A stretch of DNA of 64,000 nucleotides from Rhizomys pruinosus (lineage: Eukaryota > Chordata > Mammalia > Rodentia > Spalacidae): positions 1,080,415 to 1,144,414 of the forward strand of contig VZQC01012403.1 in assembly GCA_009823505.1 (NCBI GenBank). Direction: 5' to 3'. Position numbers and translations under genes: made by a program. Positions 24,081-36,168 of the stretch are shown here, one piece after another; the first letter of the stretch is position 1, and every line of letters starts with the position of its first letter. The notes beneath the pieces were generated by a model that worked only from the letters and a program-made list of their open reading frames with translations, ran no database searches and was not told the origin of the DNA.

Positions 24081-24190
24081 TAGAGCCATGTGGTGGCACA
24101 AGTGGATCCAGACCAGCCTGGTCTACTTAGAGAGTTCCAGGCAAGTTGGGGATACAGAGAATGTGTCTAAAGATAAATAATAGAGCCATG
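24081..24190 (+). mobile_element. B1 SINE, internally deleted, 10-bp TSD
   Basis: TSD TAGAGCCATG at 24081-24090 and 24181-24190. The enclosed B1 is about 90 bp: it passes from the head 'tggtggcacaagtggatcc' directly to 'accagcctggtctacttaga', so the middle of the element is missing. Confidence 0.85.
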
Positions 24191-24358
24191 AATGTGGCCC
24201 TAGAACATTCCATGGCTTCTGTCCTGATTTGAGACTCCAGAAGGGACTACATAGAAGAACAGAAGGTTCTTCGTATCCCTTCCAGATTGTCTGAGAAGAG
24301 GAAGAATTCACGATAGATCAGTGAAGACTGATTTCAAGATAGAAATCTCCAGCAATTA

Positions 24359-24573
24359 AGAGACTGGAGAGATGGCTCATAGGTTAGGAGCACTGGATGC
24401 CCTTGCAGAAGACCTGGGTTCAATTCCCAGCACCCACATGGCAGCTAAGAACCATCTGTTACTCCAGTCCCAGGGGTATCTGATACTGTCTTCTTACTTC
24501 CACTGGCATAGCATGACACAGTTGCACTTACATACATGCACATAAAATAAAAAATAATAGATACAATTTTTTT
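24359..24573 (+). mobile_element. B2-family SINE
   Basis: 'agactggagagatggctcat', 'gggttcaattcccagcaccc' and an A-rich tail. It is flanked by imperfect copies of 'tctccagcaattaa' (before) and 'tctcaagcaattaa' (after). Confidence 0.92.
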
Positions 24574-24574
24574 T

Positions 24575-25688
24575 AATCTCAAGCAATTAAATCATGCCCA
24601 TGAACCGGTGATTTAATTTTACCATTGATTTTTAACTTGCTGAAGGAATCTTGGAGATAAGCCAATTGAGACCCAGAGAAGAAAATTCAGTAACCCATGT
24701 CCCCCTCCCCTGGGTTCTCCATCGGACTGTGCAAAAACACTGGGGTCACAATCACCCTCTTCTCATCGTGGCCATCATCTCTCCCTCCCCAGAGCCTCAC
24801 CAGCCCATTTCTGTCTGATCCAATGGTGATGCCCCCTTAGGGAAGGAGGAGGGTCATAAGATCAGGCGAGGGGGCAGCCAGTGCCCCTCCTGTGCTTGAT
24901 GCTATTCCGTCAGGCACAACCTCTCCGTCTCATCGTGGCCCAGCCCAGCCTGAATCAGGCAAAGCATTTCTTTCAGGTCTGCATCCTCCAAGGCAGACTA
25001 CTAAACTAGTAGGGCAGAGGTCCTGGACAAAGCACATTGGATGCCTGGAAATGGAGGGACAGCCTTTCCTGGGCTGCAAGGAATGTTTGGTGGGAGAGGG
25101 AGGCTAATGTGGTCAAGGGAAGAGGCCTAGGGAGCCATGACCTTGAGGATTCTGGCTGTTCTTCCCACGAGGGATAATGAGTTAAGGGGGCAAATGGAAT
25201 GAGCACTCTCCTACAGATAGTTGATAACTAGCCAAGAAGTCTCACCTGATTGACAGTTTAGAAGAGTGAACAAAGATTGTCAGTTTGCACCTACTAAGCT
25301 CTGGACTAGGAATCCTCAAAGTATAATGTGCAGCATTGGTGGTTGTGGCAGCACCATTTTGAGAAGGCCCATGTAACAGTGCTTAAAGGCCCAGTAGCCA
25401 TAGAAAGATTCTAGTCTTCTGTTCCTTGAACCTACTGCTGGCTGCTCAGTTTCAGAAAGCAAATTCCCCACACTATTGTCCACCCCCGCTGTTTCCTTTC
25501 TCATAATCATCATCACCACTCCGTCCAGCTTGGCGTTTCTTCTCCTATTCACTCTATCAGAGGTATCGCCATTCTGTACAGGCTCCAGATACTGATCTGT
25601 GGACTAAAGCACGAGGTTCACAGTGCCAGAGGTAATCTAAACCCAAACCTTTGTCCAAAGTCTGTGTTTCTTCAACTAGGTCCCTTGG
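24575..25688. other. Unassigned intronic stretch
   Basis: 1.1 kb without recognised repeats or exons. Open frames up to 78 codons show no domain. Confidence 0.4.
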
Positions 25689-26582
25689 TGTGATAGTTAA
25701 TATTGTCAACCTGACAGGTTCGAGGATCATCTTGGAGACCTGTCTGTGAGGGATCTTCTAGATCAAGTTAACTGATGTGGGAAGACCCACCTTCAATGTT
25801 GGTGGTACCATTCCATGGACTGAGGTCCTGGAATGATTAAAGAACAGCTGCCTCAAGCTCCTGCCACCCTGACCCTTGCCATACTGGTCTATGCCCTCAA
25901 ACTGTGAGCCAAAATAAACCTTTCCTTCCTTGAGTTGCTTTCTTTTATCAGGCTGATACCAAGAAGTAGGGCTAGTGTTACAATACACCTGACTGTGTGG
26001 TTTATAGGCCTTTGGAGCTGGTTTATGCAAGGAGTGTGGAAGAGTTTAGAACTTTGAGCTAGAAATGCCCTAGAACAACGTTGTAAGTAGAACTTAATGG
26101 GTCATTCTGGTGGAAGATTGGAATATCAGTATGCTGAAAGAAACAGACAATGGAGGCCTGGCTCATGAGGTTCTGGAGAACAAAGAGTCTATAAGAAACT
26201 GGGTTAGAGAGCATTCAGGTTACAGTCTGGCATAGAATCTAGCTGTATTATGTTAGTGTCCTGAGAATCTGAGTGAGGCTAAATACTAAAGCAATGGACT
26301 CATTTGTGTGGTGGAGGAAATTTCAACACAGGATAGCATCCAGGCTGTGGAATGGTTATGGCTCACTGCTCTTATCCAGGTCTATAGTGAGGGAGACCAA
26401 AGGTGGAGCAAAAAGGTATACGAATGTATTGTTTGACAGGGAGAGGTGAGAGTTTAAAGTTTCACACAAGGTGAGTGCTCAAAAACCAACTGTAAGTTCT
26501 TCTCTGTGCTGGAACAAGACAAAAGGTGCCCTGAGGGAAAGACCTCACATATTGAAGACTCCATCTTCTTATAAAAAAGCAA

Positions 26583-26760
26583 GGTTGCAGGGATGTGGTG
26601 GCACAGGCCTTTAATCCTAGCACTTGGAAGGCAGAGGCAAGTGGAACTCTATGAGTTCAAGGCCAGCCTGGTCTATAGAGTTCCAGGACAGCTGGGGTTA
26701 TAGGGAGATCCTGTCTCAAAAAGACCAAAAAAGAAAGAAAAAAAAATTATAAGGAGCTCT
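26583..26760 (+). mobile_element. B1 SINE inside the MaLR-like element
   Basis: 'gatgtggtggcacaggcctt', 'gagttcaaggccagcctggt' and 'ggggttatagggagatcctg'. Its A-rich tail leads towards the ambiguous base and homopolymer that follow. Confidence 0.92.
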
Positions 26761-26761
26761 N

Positions 26762-26829
<68 letters not shown>
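26761..26829. other. Single N followed by a 68-base A run
   Basis: The only ambiguous base of the window (26761) is followed by an uninterrupted A run. This looks like an assembly join or an unresolved homopolymer rather than true sequence length. Confidence 0.85.
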
Positions 26830-26830
<1 letters not shown>

Positions 26831-27567
26831 CATGGTCATTTCAAAAAGAGAGAGCCTGAGCTGAGAATGTTCAGAAACAACTACCTAGGGAAATGTTTCC
26901 CCAGGGTCAGCCTGTAAGGCACATGGAGGCTAATGCAACTTCTTTGGGGTAGGGGATAGATGGACAGGCTAGATCTCAAGGTAGCAATAGAATTTGGTAG
27001 TTTTATCCACATGGTGTTTATAGGCGTAATACAGAAAGAGTAAAGAAGTCATGGAGATTTGTACCAAGGCTCTGGAAGGCTGATGAGGCCAGACGGTATG
27101 TAGCAGAGTCGGAGTCTCTGCAAAGGGGCGCTGAGAAGCCATTGCATGAAGTTGTGAAGGTGAAAGCTGTGTTGAAGTAGAGAACCCAGGGTGTGGGAGA
27201 TGTCAAGACCATGGGACATCTGCCATGTAGAGATACAGGCACAAAGAGAGGCTGGCTAGAGAGAGAGGAGGCAGAGCTGCCAGGGCAGGGCCGTCCAAGC
27301 CCTTTGGTACCCAGATGGTTTTATCATGAGTTCCAGATGCTGGGCCTGAGCTGCAGAATTTGGTGTTTGCTCTCCTGAATTTTTCCAGTCTTTCCTTGCT
27401 GTGCCCCCACGTCTTCCCTCTGGAATGGGAATGTTTACTCCATGTCCTTATATGTTGGAAGTATGCAACTTCTTTTTGATGTTATAGGGAGGGGCTCAGA
27501 GTTAGGAGATTTCCTGACTTCCAGAAGAGGCTCTGAACTTACACTTTGGAAGTATTGGAACTTTTAA

Positions 27568-27829
27568 AAACTGTGAGGACTTGGGGCTAGCGAAGTTGCT
27601 CAGTGGTTAAGAGCACTAGCTGCGCTGCTCCCGCAGAGGACCCAGGTTCAGTTTCTAGTACCGTCATGCTGGCTAACAACCCTTGGTAACTCCAGTTCCA
27701 GGGGAATCTAGCGCCTTCTTCTGACCTCCACAGGCATTGCACAACAAGGGTACACTTACATACACTGAGGCATACACTCATGCACATAAAATAAAAATAA
27801 CAAAATATTTTTTTTAACTGTGGGGACTT
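27568..27829 (+). mobile_element. B2-family SINE with imperfect TSD
   Basis: Flanked by AACTGTGAGGACTT (27569-27582) and AACTGTGGGGACTT (27816-27829). A diverged B2 (27583-27815) lies inside the MaLR-like internal region. Confidence 0.92.
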
Positions 27830-28284
27830 TTGTCAGTCTGACTGACTGCTTTTTTCATTATGAGACAGCTGTGAGCCTATGAGGACCAAGGGTAGAAGGT
27901 TATAGCTCAAAATGATATGTTTGGGTGTCAAGTTGACTTGTAATAGTTAACATTGCCAACTTGATAGGGTCTAGGAGCACCTAGATGTCTAGGAAAGAGT
28001 TTCTAAATTGGGTTAACTGTGGTGGGAAGACTCACCTTAAATGTAGGCAGCACCATTCCCTGGGCTAGGGTCCTGCACTCTTTAAAAAGGAAACAGAACT
28101 GAGCACTAGCATCCGCTGCTCTCTGCTTCCTGAGCCTGCAGTGTGGCCGGCCACCTCACGTTCCCACTGCCATGCCTTCCCCAGCACCATGGATTGGGTC
28201 CTTAGATGCTGAGCACAATAGGTCCTTCCTGCCTTGCCTTTGTTGGGCATTTTTGTCAAAGTAACAAGAAAAGTAATGTACCCA

Positions 28285-28540
28285 ATTTTTTTCTTTTAAT
28301 TTTTTTATTTTATATGTACAAGTGTATGTTTGTATATATGTACACGTCTGTATGTATGTAAGTGAATCTGTGTCATACAATGCCTGCAGAGGTCAGAAGA
28401 CGGTGACATCAATTCTCCTGGAACTAGAATTATGGATGGTTGTTAGCTGCCATGTGGATTCTGGGAATTGAACCCAGGTCCTCTGCAAGAACAGCTAGTG
28501 CTCTTGACTGCTGAGTCATTTCTCAAGCCCTGAGATTTTC
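28285..28540 (-). mobile_element. B2-family SINE
   Basis: Reverse B2 with a T-rich tail: 'gaggtcagaagacggtgaca', 'ggaattgaacccaggtcctc' and the head 'gctgagtcatttctcaagcc'. It abuts the right LTR of the MaLR-like element and may obscure its TSD. Confidence 0.9.
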
Positions 28541-28587
28541 TTCTTCTAAAAACAAAAAACAAAAACAAACGAACAAGCAAAACTTAT

Positions 28588-28733
28588 GCTGGGTGTAGTG
28601 GCACGTACCTTTAGTCCCAGCATTTGGCAGGCAGAAGCAAGCAGATCTATGTGAGATCAAGGCCAGGCTGGCCTACATAGCAAGTGCTAAGCCAGCTGGG
28701 ACTACAGGGAGACCCTGTCTCAAAAAGATTTAA
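28588..28733 (+). mobile_element. B1 SINE
   Basis: 'gctgggtgtagtggcacgta', 'gatcaaggccaggctggcct' and 'gggactacagggagaccctg'. Confidence 0.92.
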
Positions 28734-28759
28734 AGAACAACTTACATTTATTTACTTAC

Positions 28760-29129
28760 TGTTCTAGTTTGTCTTCCATTGCTGTGACAAAACACTCTGA
28801 CCAACACCAACTTGGGGAGGAAAGGGTTTATTCAGCTTACATCTCCTGGTTCATAGTTCATCACTCAGGGAGCACAAGGCAGGAACTCAGGGCAGGAACC
28901 TGGAGGCAGGAGCTGAAGCACAGGCCATGGAGGAATGCTGTCCACTGGCTTGCTCTCTACTGGCTTGCTCTCTGGCTCATGCCCAGCCTGCCTTCTTATA
29001 CTGTCACTGCTCAACAATCAAGACAATACACCACAGATGTGGCCACAGGCCAATCCAATGGAGCCAATTCCCCAACCGAGGCTCCCTCAACCCAGGTGTG
29101 TCAAGTTGACACCAAAGCTATCCAGCACA
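28760..29129 (-). repeat. 3' LTR (element orientation)
   Basis: 370 bp, TG...CA on the + strand. The same length and nearly the same sequence as 30294-30663. Confidence 0.92.
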
Positions 29130-30293
29130 ATTGACCCCTTGTCAACTTGACACACAAACACATCACTATTAAACCACCTTTCCAGTTCTTATCCCCAAAG
29201 TATGATGTTAACACTAATCACAACCTAAGACAGTACATCCTTAAAAGCCCCACAGTCCTTAAAATGTCCAAACACTTAAAAGTCCAGTCTATTAAAAGTC
29301 TCTTAACTGTGGGCTGCTGTAAAATCCAAAACAAGTACTGTCTTATTTCAAAGGGAAGAATCAGGCACTCTCAAACAAAACCTAAGTCCAGCAAGTAGCT
29401 CAAGGCTGGACACCTGGGATTCACTCACGATCTTCTGGGCTCCAAAGGGTCTCGGCAGCTCCCCCTCTCCGACTCTGCCGTCCGTGGCACACTCATCTCG
29501 CAGGCCCAGGCCGACTCCATTCTACACCTACCGCTGCTCTTGGTGGTCGTCCCAGGGTACCGGCATCTCCAAAAAGCTGGGGTCGCTACTGAAACTGAGG
29601 CAGCACCTTCACCAATGGTCTCTTCTGACCTCTCCTGGTGCAAAGCCTCAGCTTCTCTCCATGACCCCTGCAATCCTGGGGTCTTCACAGCAACCGAGGT
29701 GCACTTCCACCAATGGTCTTTCCTGACCTCTCACAGTGCCAAGCCTCGGCTGCTCTCTGTGACCCCCTCAAATTTCAACACCGGAACCATATAGGAGACT
29801 CTTACACGTTACCAAGTCCGGCTTCTGGCTCGAGATGGAGGCTCAGGCCCTTTCTGGGTCACAGCTTCTGTGTGCTGACCTTGAAGATATTCTCCCCAGA
29901 AGATTTCACCTCAGTGATGCTGGTCTCTTGTTACTTACAGCTGATTTTTCAGCCCCAGCTAACCAGCATCAATTGCCCCAGTACCACAAAAGTTTCACTT
30001 CAGGTTCTGGTCTCTTGTTACTTACAGCTGATTCTCCACAGCCCCAGCTGACCAGAACCCACAGATTACACAGTCCTGATGATCTCTGCTCTCCTTTGAA
30101 ACTAGAAACTTCACAAGCCAGGCCTCCATCTTCTACAACTCCTTCAGCAAAACTGCTCCAAGCTCCACAGCAACAATCTTTAGGCATTCAATGATCTTCC
30201 CAGCCCAAAGTTCCAAACGCCTCCACAATCCTTCCCCAAAACACCAAGGTCAGGTCTGTCACAGCAATACCCCACTCTTCTGGTACCAATTTC

Positions 30294-30663
30294 TGTCCTA
30301 GTTTGTCTTCCATTGCTGTGACAAAACACTCTGACCGACACCAACTTGGGGAGGAAAGGGTTTATTCAGCTTACATCTCCTGGGTCACAGTTGATCACTC
30401 AGGGAGCCCAAGGTAAGAACTCAGGGCAGGAACCTGGAGGCAGGAGCTGAAGCACAGGCCATGGAGGAATGCTGTCCACTGGCCTGCTCTCTACTGGCTT
30501 GCTCTCTGGCTCGTGCCCAGCCTGCCTTCTTATACTGTCACTGCTCAACAATCAAGACAATACACCACAGATGTGGCCACAGGCCAATCCAATGGAGCCA
30601 ATTCCCCAACCAAGGCTCCCTCAACCCAGGTGTGTCAAGTTGACACCAAAGCTATCCAGCACA
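30294..30663 (-). repeat. 5' LTR (element orientation)
   Basis: 370 bp, TGTCCTAG...CCAGCACA on the + strand, adjoining the primer-binding site at 30270-30288. Confidence 0.92.
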
Positions 30664-30671
30664 CTTACTTA

Positions 30672-30745
30672 TGTGTGTGTGTGTGTACATGTGTGCCCAT
30701 GTGTGCATGTGTGTCCATGTGTGTCCATGTGTGCATATGTGTACC
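30672..30745. repeat. (TG)n-rich low-complexity tract
   Basis: TG repeats with 'tgtgtccatgtg' variants, directly after the TSD of the LTR element. Confidence 0.9.
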
Positions 30746-30885
30746 ACAGTGCCAATGTGGAGGCTAAAGGACAATTTGAGGGAATCAGTTCTCTCTTTCT
30801 ACCTCGTGGGTTCTAGGGACCAAACACAGGTCATCAGAGTTGGTGGCAAATGCCTTTAGCCACTGAACCATCTCATTGTCCAGGT
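30746..30885 (-). mobile_element. B3-like SINE fragment
   Basis: 'ggaggctaaaggacaatttg', 'agggaccaaacacaggtcat' and 'tagccactgaaccatctcat' match the reverse complement of a B3-type (B2-related) SINE. Confidence 0.75.
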
Positions 30886-31499
30886 TTTCTTACTTAAGTA
30901 AGTAGCATAGTAAAGAATGCAAATGTTCTGTAGTGTGGAATCCAGAGGTAGCATATGGTAACTCATCACTCTGCAAGCAGGGGCAGCAAATGACCATTAG
31001 GAGGAAGGGAGAGTACATGTTGATTCAGCACCAAGCAGCCAGGGCACCAGGCCTAACAAGCCAGTGGGAACAGGATGCAGACCATGTGAAGTATAAAAGC
31101 ACAGGCTGCTCAACCCTGCAAGGCACTGCCAGGTGTCAGAAGCCGCTGTGCTGCTGGAAGAAGTGGTGCCCCAAGCACTCTTCAGGTTGATCTTCAGTTT
31201 CCGGATAAACCCACTGTCCTGAAGGCTCGCCAGACCCAGATTAGTGAGGAAGGTGAGCCCCACTCCTCTACAGGCCCAAACACAGCTGAGGCAAGGCTGG
31301 CACAAACGGGCCATCCGGATAGGGCAAGTGGGATCCTGGACAGTGTGACATGTGGCAGTGGAACCTGTAGGGCGGCCGCAGCTCCTTGAATCCTAGAGAA
31401 CTGCTTTTCCTGATTCAACTGCTGTCAGTATGGTGATCCTTCCAGAACAGGGTTCATAGGAGGGACTTGCTGTATTTTGCTCTTGTAAATTTAGAATCA
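30886..31499. other. Unassigned stretch with a GC-richer patch
   Basis: 31090-31400 is richer in GC, contains GCGGCCGC at 31374-31381 and two overlapping minus-strand frames (105 and 74 codons). No domain or splice structure is recognisable. It could be a conserved non-coding element or an old pseudogene. Confidence 0.35.
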
Positions 31500-31700
31500 A
31501 GGCCTTAGAGAGATGGCTCCACAGTTAAGAGCACTTGTTGCTTTTCCAGATGATCTGAGTTCAGTTCCCAGCATCCAGGTCAGGCAGCTCACAACTGTAA
31601 CTCTAGCTCCAGGATATCTGACACCCTCTTTTGGGTTCCTAGAGCACCCACAGACATGTGACATACATTCACACATGCATAAAAATAACAATAGTTTCTC
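31500..31700 (+). mobile_element. B2/B3-family SINE, diverged
   Basis: 'agagagatggctccacagtt', 'gagttcagttcccagcatcc' and 'cacacatgcataaaaataac'. Confidence 0.85.
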
Positions 31701-33228
31701 TTTCGATTGCATAAATCTTTCACTTTTTACTTCAAAACAAATATGTAATTTAAAAATTAAATGAAGGAGATTCAAGATTCTATCCAGGCTGTAAGTCTGG
31801 AAGATCTGCTAGACTATGTGGCCTCCTCAGACAACAGATGAAGATACATGCAGAACTGGCTAAGAAGCCGTTTCCTCTCATCTCAACCCTCAATCAAGAC
31901 AGGCATGGTGATAACCATGCAGATTATTACCAGACACTGCCACATATCCTGATAGGGAAGGAATGACCATCTCAAGAAAATTCGGGAAGAATATTCCCTG
32001 GCTCTTCTGAGTTGAGATGTAGGGCTGAGTAGGGGTTTATCAGGTACCCAAAGCCACTATCTGAGGGGACAGGAGCAGAAGAGACACTCAAGATAGTGGG
32101 ACAGAGGGAACAAAAGATAAACCAGGCATAAGGAACTGCAGTCACTGGTATAATTGTAGCTTGTAGCTGTTCACACGCATGCGTACAGGCAATCACAGGT
32201 AAAACAAGAAGCAAGAGTCACATTCCAATCACACATGAAGACTGATGGTCTGAGAATTACAAGTCCAATTACATTTGAACCCAGAATTGTTCTTCTAAAG
32301 TCCAGCTTAGCTTCTTTTAGTGACCACTACCATAGTGTTCTTATGTTAGCCAAGGAGAAGAAAGGAGTTCCTCCAGGGGCAGAAGAGTCCAGAAAAGCAG
32401 GAAAGCAGAAGGGGCAGGGGGGACAAGGCATAAGAGCTCAGTCATCACTGTGCAGGGCGTATTTTCCCTGCAGAGTTCTGGGCAGTGATATCCTCTGGGA
32501 ATAGAGGAGCCTGGCAGCACTCTTGGGTCCCCAGACACTCTGCGATAGGAGTAATATCCCTTCCCTTTCCCTACGTGGAATCATGACAAACCAGTGAAGC
32601 AAGAGGACCACTGTCCAGGCCCAACCTGCAAAATGGTCCCAAAGAAACAGAAAGGTAGGTCTGGACGTGGCCTTCACGCCTGATGCTCCAGAGAAGACGA
32701 CTTTAAGCAGAAACTATGGAAGGGGTCTGGAAGGCTAGCTCCTTCTGGGCCTGAGCAACTGGATCCGTGCTAGGAGGTGAGCCCCAGGAAGAACCAGACT
32801 TTTCTTAGTCTATTACTTTCTCCTTGATAACTAGAACAAATCCTAGCACATAGCAGGCACGTAGTAAATAGTAACTGACTGGAAAAGTTAAATCAATTGC
32901 TGAATGGATAGGTAGATGGTGTTGTGTGACAAGCTTTCTGATGAGACAGGACATACATGTATGTTTATTCACCCCAGCTAGGAAATCCACAACAGAACAA
33001 ATAAAGGTTACAACAAAGTCCAATGTGCTGAACCAATGGGTTCTTATTGAGGGTACCAACAGGAGGATGGGTGAGCAGTTATTTACAGGATCAAGAATGA
33101 CTCAAAAAAAGCACACCCGGTACAGTGATGACTCACAGAAGCTTCGGCCCCAGAGCTTGCTGCACAGTCTGCACACAGCTGCCAAGTCTGAGAAACTCTC
33201 TGCAACTTGGCTAGTCAGAGCCTCTCGT
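31701..33228. other. Unassigned stretch with one MIR-like end
   Basis: 'cctagcacatagcaggcacg' near 32845 matches the 3' part of MIR/L2 repeats. No exon recognised elsewhere; frames of 60-120 codons carry no domain. Confidence 0.4.
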
Positions 33229-33299
33229 TCAGCCATTTACTCTTTTTTTATTTTTATTTTTTTCATTTTTTTCTTTATTTGTTTATTTTTTTAAGGAAT

Positions 33300-36168
33300 T
33301 CTAAGATATAAGAGCACAGTTGTTTTCAGATCACATTGATGTTGCTCAGTTTGCCATACAATTAGGTAATTGGTGCTAGCATCCACAGATGAGGGATACC
33401 ATTCATCATTTTTTTTCTGGGACTGTGTTACTTCACTCAGCATGATATCATCTAGCTCTAGCCATTTGCCTGCAAAGTTCATGATGTCAGCTTTCTTTAC
33501 TGCTGCATAGAACTCCATTGTATAGATGTACCACATTTTCTCTATCCACTCATCAGTTGAGAGGCAATTGGGTTGGTTCTAGCTCTTTGCTATTGTGAAG
33601 AGAGCTGCAATAAACATGGCTGTGCATGTATCTCTGTGGTGAGGTGAGTCTTGTGGGTATGTACCCAGGAGTGGTATGGCTGGGTCAGGTGGCAAGTTCA
33701 TTCCTAGTGGTCCAAGGGCTCTCCACACTGCTTTCCATAGTGGCTTTATGAGTTTACATTTCCACCAGCAGTGGATGAGTGTTCTCCTTTCCCCACAACC
33801 TTTCCAGCACTTGGTATCATTTGTTTTCTTGATCCTAGCCAGTCTTATTGGAGTGAGATGATATCTTAAAGTGGTTTTAATTTGCATTTCCTTAATTTTT
33901 AGTGATGTTGAATACTTAAGATGTTTCTCAGCCATTTCTAATTCCTCACTTGTGAAGTCTCTGTTCAGCTCCATCTTTTGAGTAGGTCATTTGTTTTCTC
34001 TCTTCTTTGTTTTTTGAGTAGTTTATATATTCTGGAAATGAATGTTTATCATCAGCAAAAAGGGATAGCTTGACTTCCTCTTTTCCAATTAGTACTCCTT
34101 TAATTCCTTTTCTTGCCTTATTACCCTAGCAAGTGTTTCAAGAACTATATTGAAGAGGAGTGGTGACAGGGGGCAGCCTTGCCGAGTTCCTACCTTTAAA
34201 GGGAATGCTTCTGTCGTTTCCCCATTTAGGATGATATTGGCTGTGGGTTTCCTGTATATGGCTTTGATTACATTGAGGAATGATCCTTCCAATCCAATTC
34301 CCTCTAGGACTTTAAGCATGAAGGGATGCTGGATTTTGTCAAAGGCTTTTTCTGCATCAATTGAGATGATCGTGTGGTTTTTGTCTTTCAGTCCATTTAT
34401 ATGTTTGATGATATTTATTGATTTTCATATGTTGAATCATCCCTGCATTTCTGGTATGAATCCAACTTGGTCATGATGGATGATCTTCTTGATGTGGGTC
34501 TGTATGCGGTTTGCAAGTATTTTGTTGAGAATTTTTGCATCTGTGTTCATTAATGAGATGGGTCTATAGTTCTCCTTTTTGGTTGTATCTTTGCCTGGTT
34601 TTGGTGTTAGAGTGATGCTGGCTTCATAGAAGGAATTTGGGAGAATTCCCTCTGTTTGTATCCTTCTAAACAATTTGAGTAATAATGGTTGTAAGTCTTT
34701 TTGAAATGTTTTATAGAATTCTGCCATGAAACCATCTGGGCATGGGCTTTTTTTAGTTGGGAGATTTCTGATTATTTCTTTAATTTCTTCATATATTATG
34801 GATCTGTTTAAGCTGTCAATCTCTTCTTGGTTGAGCTTTGGTGATTCCCAGGATTTCAGATAGTCATCCATTTCTCCTAGGTTTTCAAACTTAGTAGAGT
34901 ATAGGTTTTTGAAGTATTCCCATATGATCGTTTGGATCTTTTCATTGTCTGTTGTATTTCCCCTTTCATCATGGATTCTATTGATTTGGAGTTGTTCCTT
35001 CTTTCTTTTGGTTAACTGGGGCTAGAGGTCTGTCTATCTTGTTTATTCTCTCAAAGAACCAACTTTTGGATTCATTGATTTTTTTGTATTATTTTCTTTG
35101 TTTCTATTTCATTGATTTGTGCCCTGATTTTTGTTATTTTTTCCTATCTGTAGCATTTAGGGTCCATTTGTTGTTGTCTCTCAAGTATTTTTAGCTGCAG
35201 TGTTAGAACGTTCACTTGTGCTCTTTCTGTTTTTCTAACGTAAGCACCCAGGGCTATAAACTTCCCTCTTAGGACTGCTTTTAAAGTATCCCATAGGTTT
35301 TGTTGTGTTGCATAATCATTGTCATTCAGTTCCAGAAATGCTTTTATTTCTTTATCTCTTCCTTGACCCATTCATTATTCAGGAGTGTGTTGTTTAGTCT
35401 CCATGTGTTCTTGTAGATAGTAGGGCTTATACTGGTGTTGATATTGAGCTTTATTGCACTGTGCTCTGATAGAATGCATGAAATTATTTCAATCTTTTTG
35501 TATTTATGGAGGTTTCTTCTGTGTCCCAGGATGTGGTTGATTTTGCAGAATGTTCCATGGGGTGCTGAGTAGAAAGTGTATTCTCTGGTATTAGGGTGGA
35601 ATATTCAGTAGATGTCTGTGAGGTCTGTTTGGTGTATCGTATCATTCAGTTCAGATGTTTCTCTGTTTATTCTTTGTCCAGTTGACCTGTCCAAAGGGGT
35701 TAATGGGGTATTGAAGTCCCTTACTGTGAGTGTACTGGGGTTAATCTGTGCCTTGTGGTCCTGGAGAATTGCCTTTATAAACTTTGGTGCACCAGAGTTT
35801 GGTACATATATATTCACGATTGTGAAATCTTCATGGTAAATTGTTCCTTTGATAAAAATGTAATGGCCTTCTTTGTCTCTTCTAATTTCTTTTACTTTGA
35901 AGTCTATTTTGTCTGATATTAAAATAGCAATACCTGCTTTCTTTTTGGTACCATTTGCTTGGAATATTTTTTTCCATCCTTTCACTTTAAGGTGGTGCCT
36001 ATCTTTGAAGGTAAGATGCATTTCTTGTAGATAGCATATAGATGGATTCTGTTTCCTAATCCAATCTCCCAGTCTGTGTCTTTTGATTGGGGAGTTTAGT
36101 CCATTAATATTTAAGGTTATAACTGAAAGATGTGTGTTCCTTCCTTTCACCTTATTATCCATTTGCAT
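33300..36168 (-). pseudogene. LINE-1 ORF2 remnant (endonuclease and partial reverse transcriptase)
   Basis: Read on the minus strand, the start at 36168 gives the endonuclease domain ('SVITLNINGLNSPIKRHRL', 'NPSICYLQEMHL'). The RT region follows in broken frames: '[20 protein letters not shown]', '[13 protein letters not shown]', '[14 protein letters not shown]' and 'LSLFADD' at 34047-34069. Directly after FADD the reading jumps to C-terminal text equivalent to 'YKLLRKQRTKKT' of the copy at 5983-6168, then 'KEMQIKTTLRYHLTPIRLAR', the Cys/His-like 'CWKGCGERRTLIHCWWKC' and 'MWYIYTMEFYAAVKKADIMN'. The missing part includes the end of the palm and the thumb. Frameshifts and stops break it elsewhere, so it is inactive. 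Confidence 0.92.

Larger units (their letters stand above)
25689..28284 (+). mobile_element. MaLR-like LTR element, two LTRs, non-coding
   Basis: The left LTR (25689-25950, begins TGTGATAG) and right LTR (27939-28284, begins TGTAATAG) share their text in direct orientation, for example 'gttaatattgtcaacctgac' against 'gttaacattgccaacttgat', and 'gggaagacccacctt' against 'gggaagactcacctt'. TGATACCAAGAAGTAGGG at 25954-25971, after the left LTR, resembles a tRNA-Leu primer-binding site. The inside has no gag or pol frame, as in MaLR elements. Younger insertions are a B1 (26583) and a B2 (27583). The left LTR lacks the tail of the right one. No matching TSD was found. Confidence 0.75.
28755..30668 (-). 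mobile_element. Complete compact ERVL/MaLR-like LTR element with 5-bp TSD
   Basis: Two direct 370-bp LTRs (28760-29129 and 30294-30663) flank 1164 bp of non-coding sequence. The outer duplication is CTTAC (28755-28759 and 30664-30668). By eye the LTRs differ at about 11 positions, so this is a fairly recent insertion. On the minus strand TGGTACCAGAAGAGTGGGG (30270-30288), 5 bases inside the right LTR, resembles a tRNA-Leu primer-binding site, so the element reads leftward. In that orientation the LTR carries AATAAA within 'gctgaataaaccctttcc'. There is no gag, pol or env frame, so it must have depended on another element's enzymes. Confidence 0.9.
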
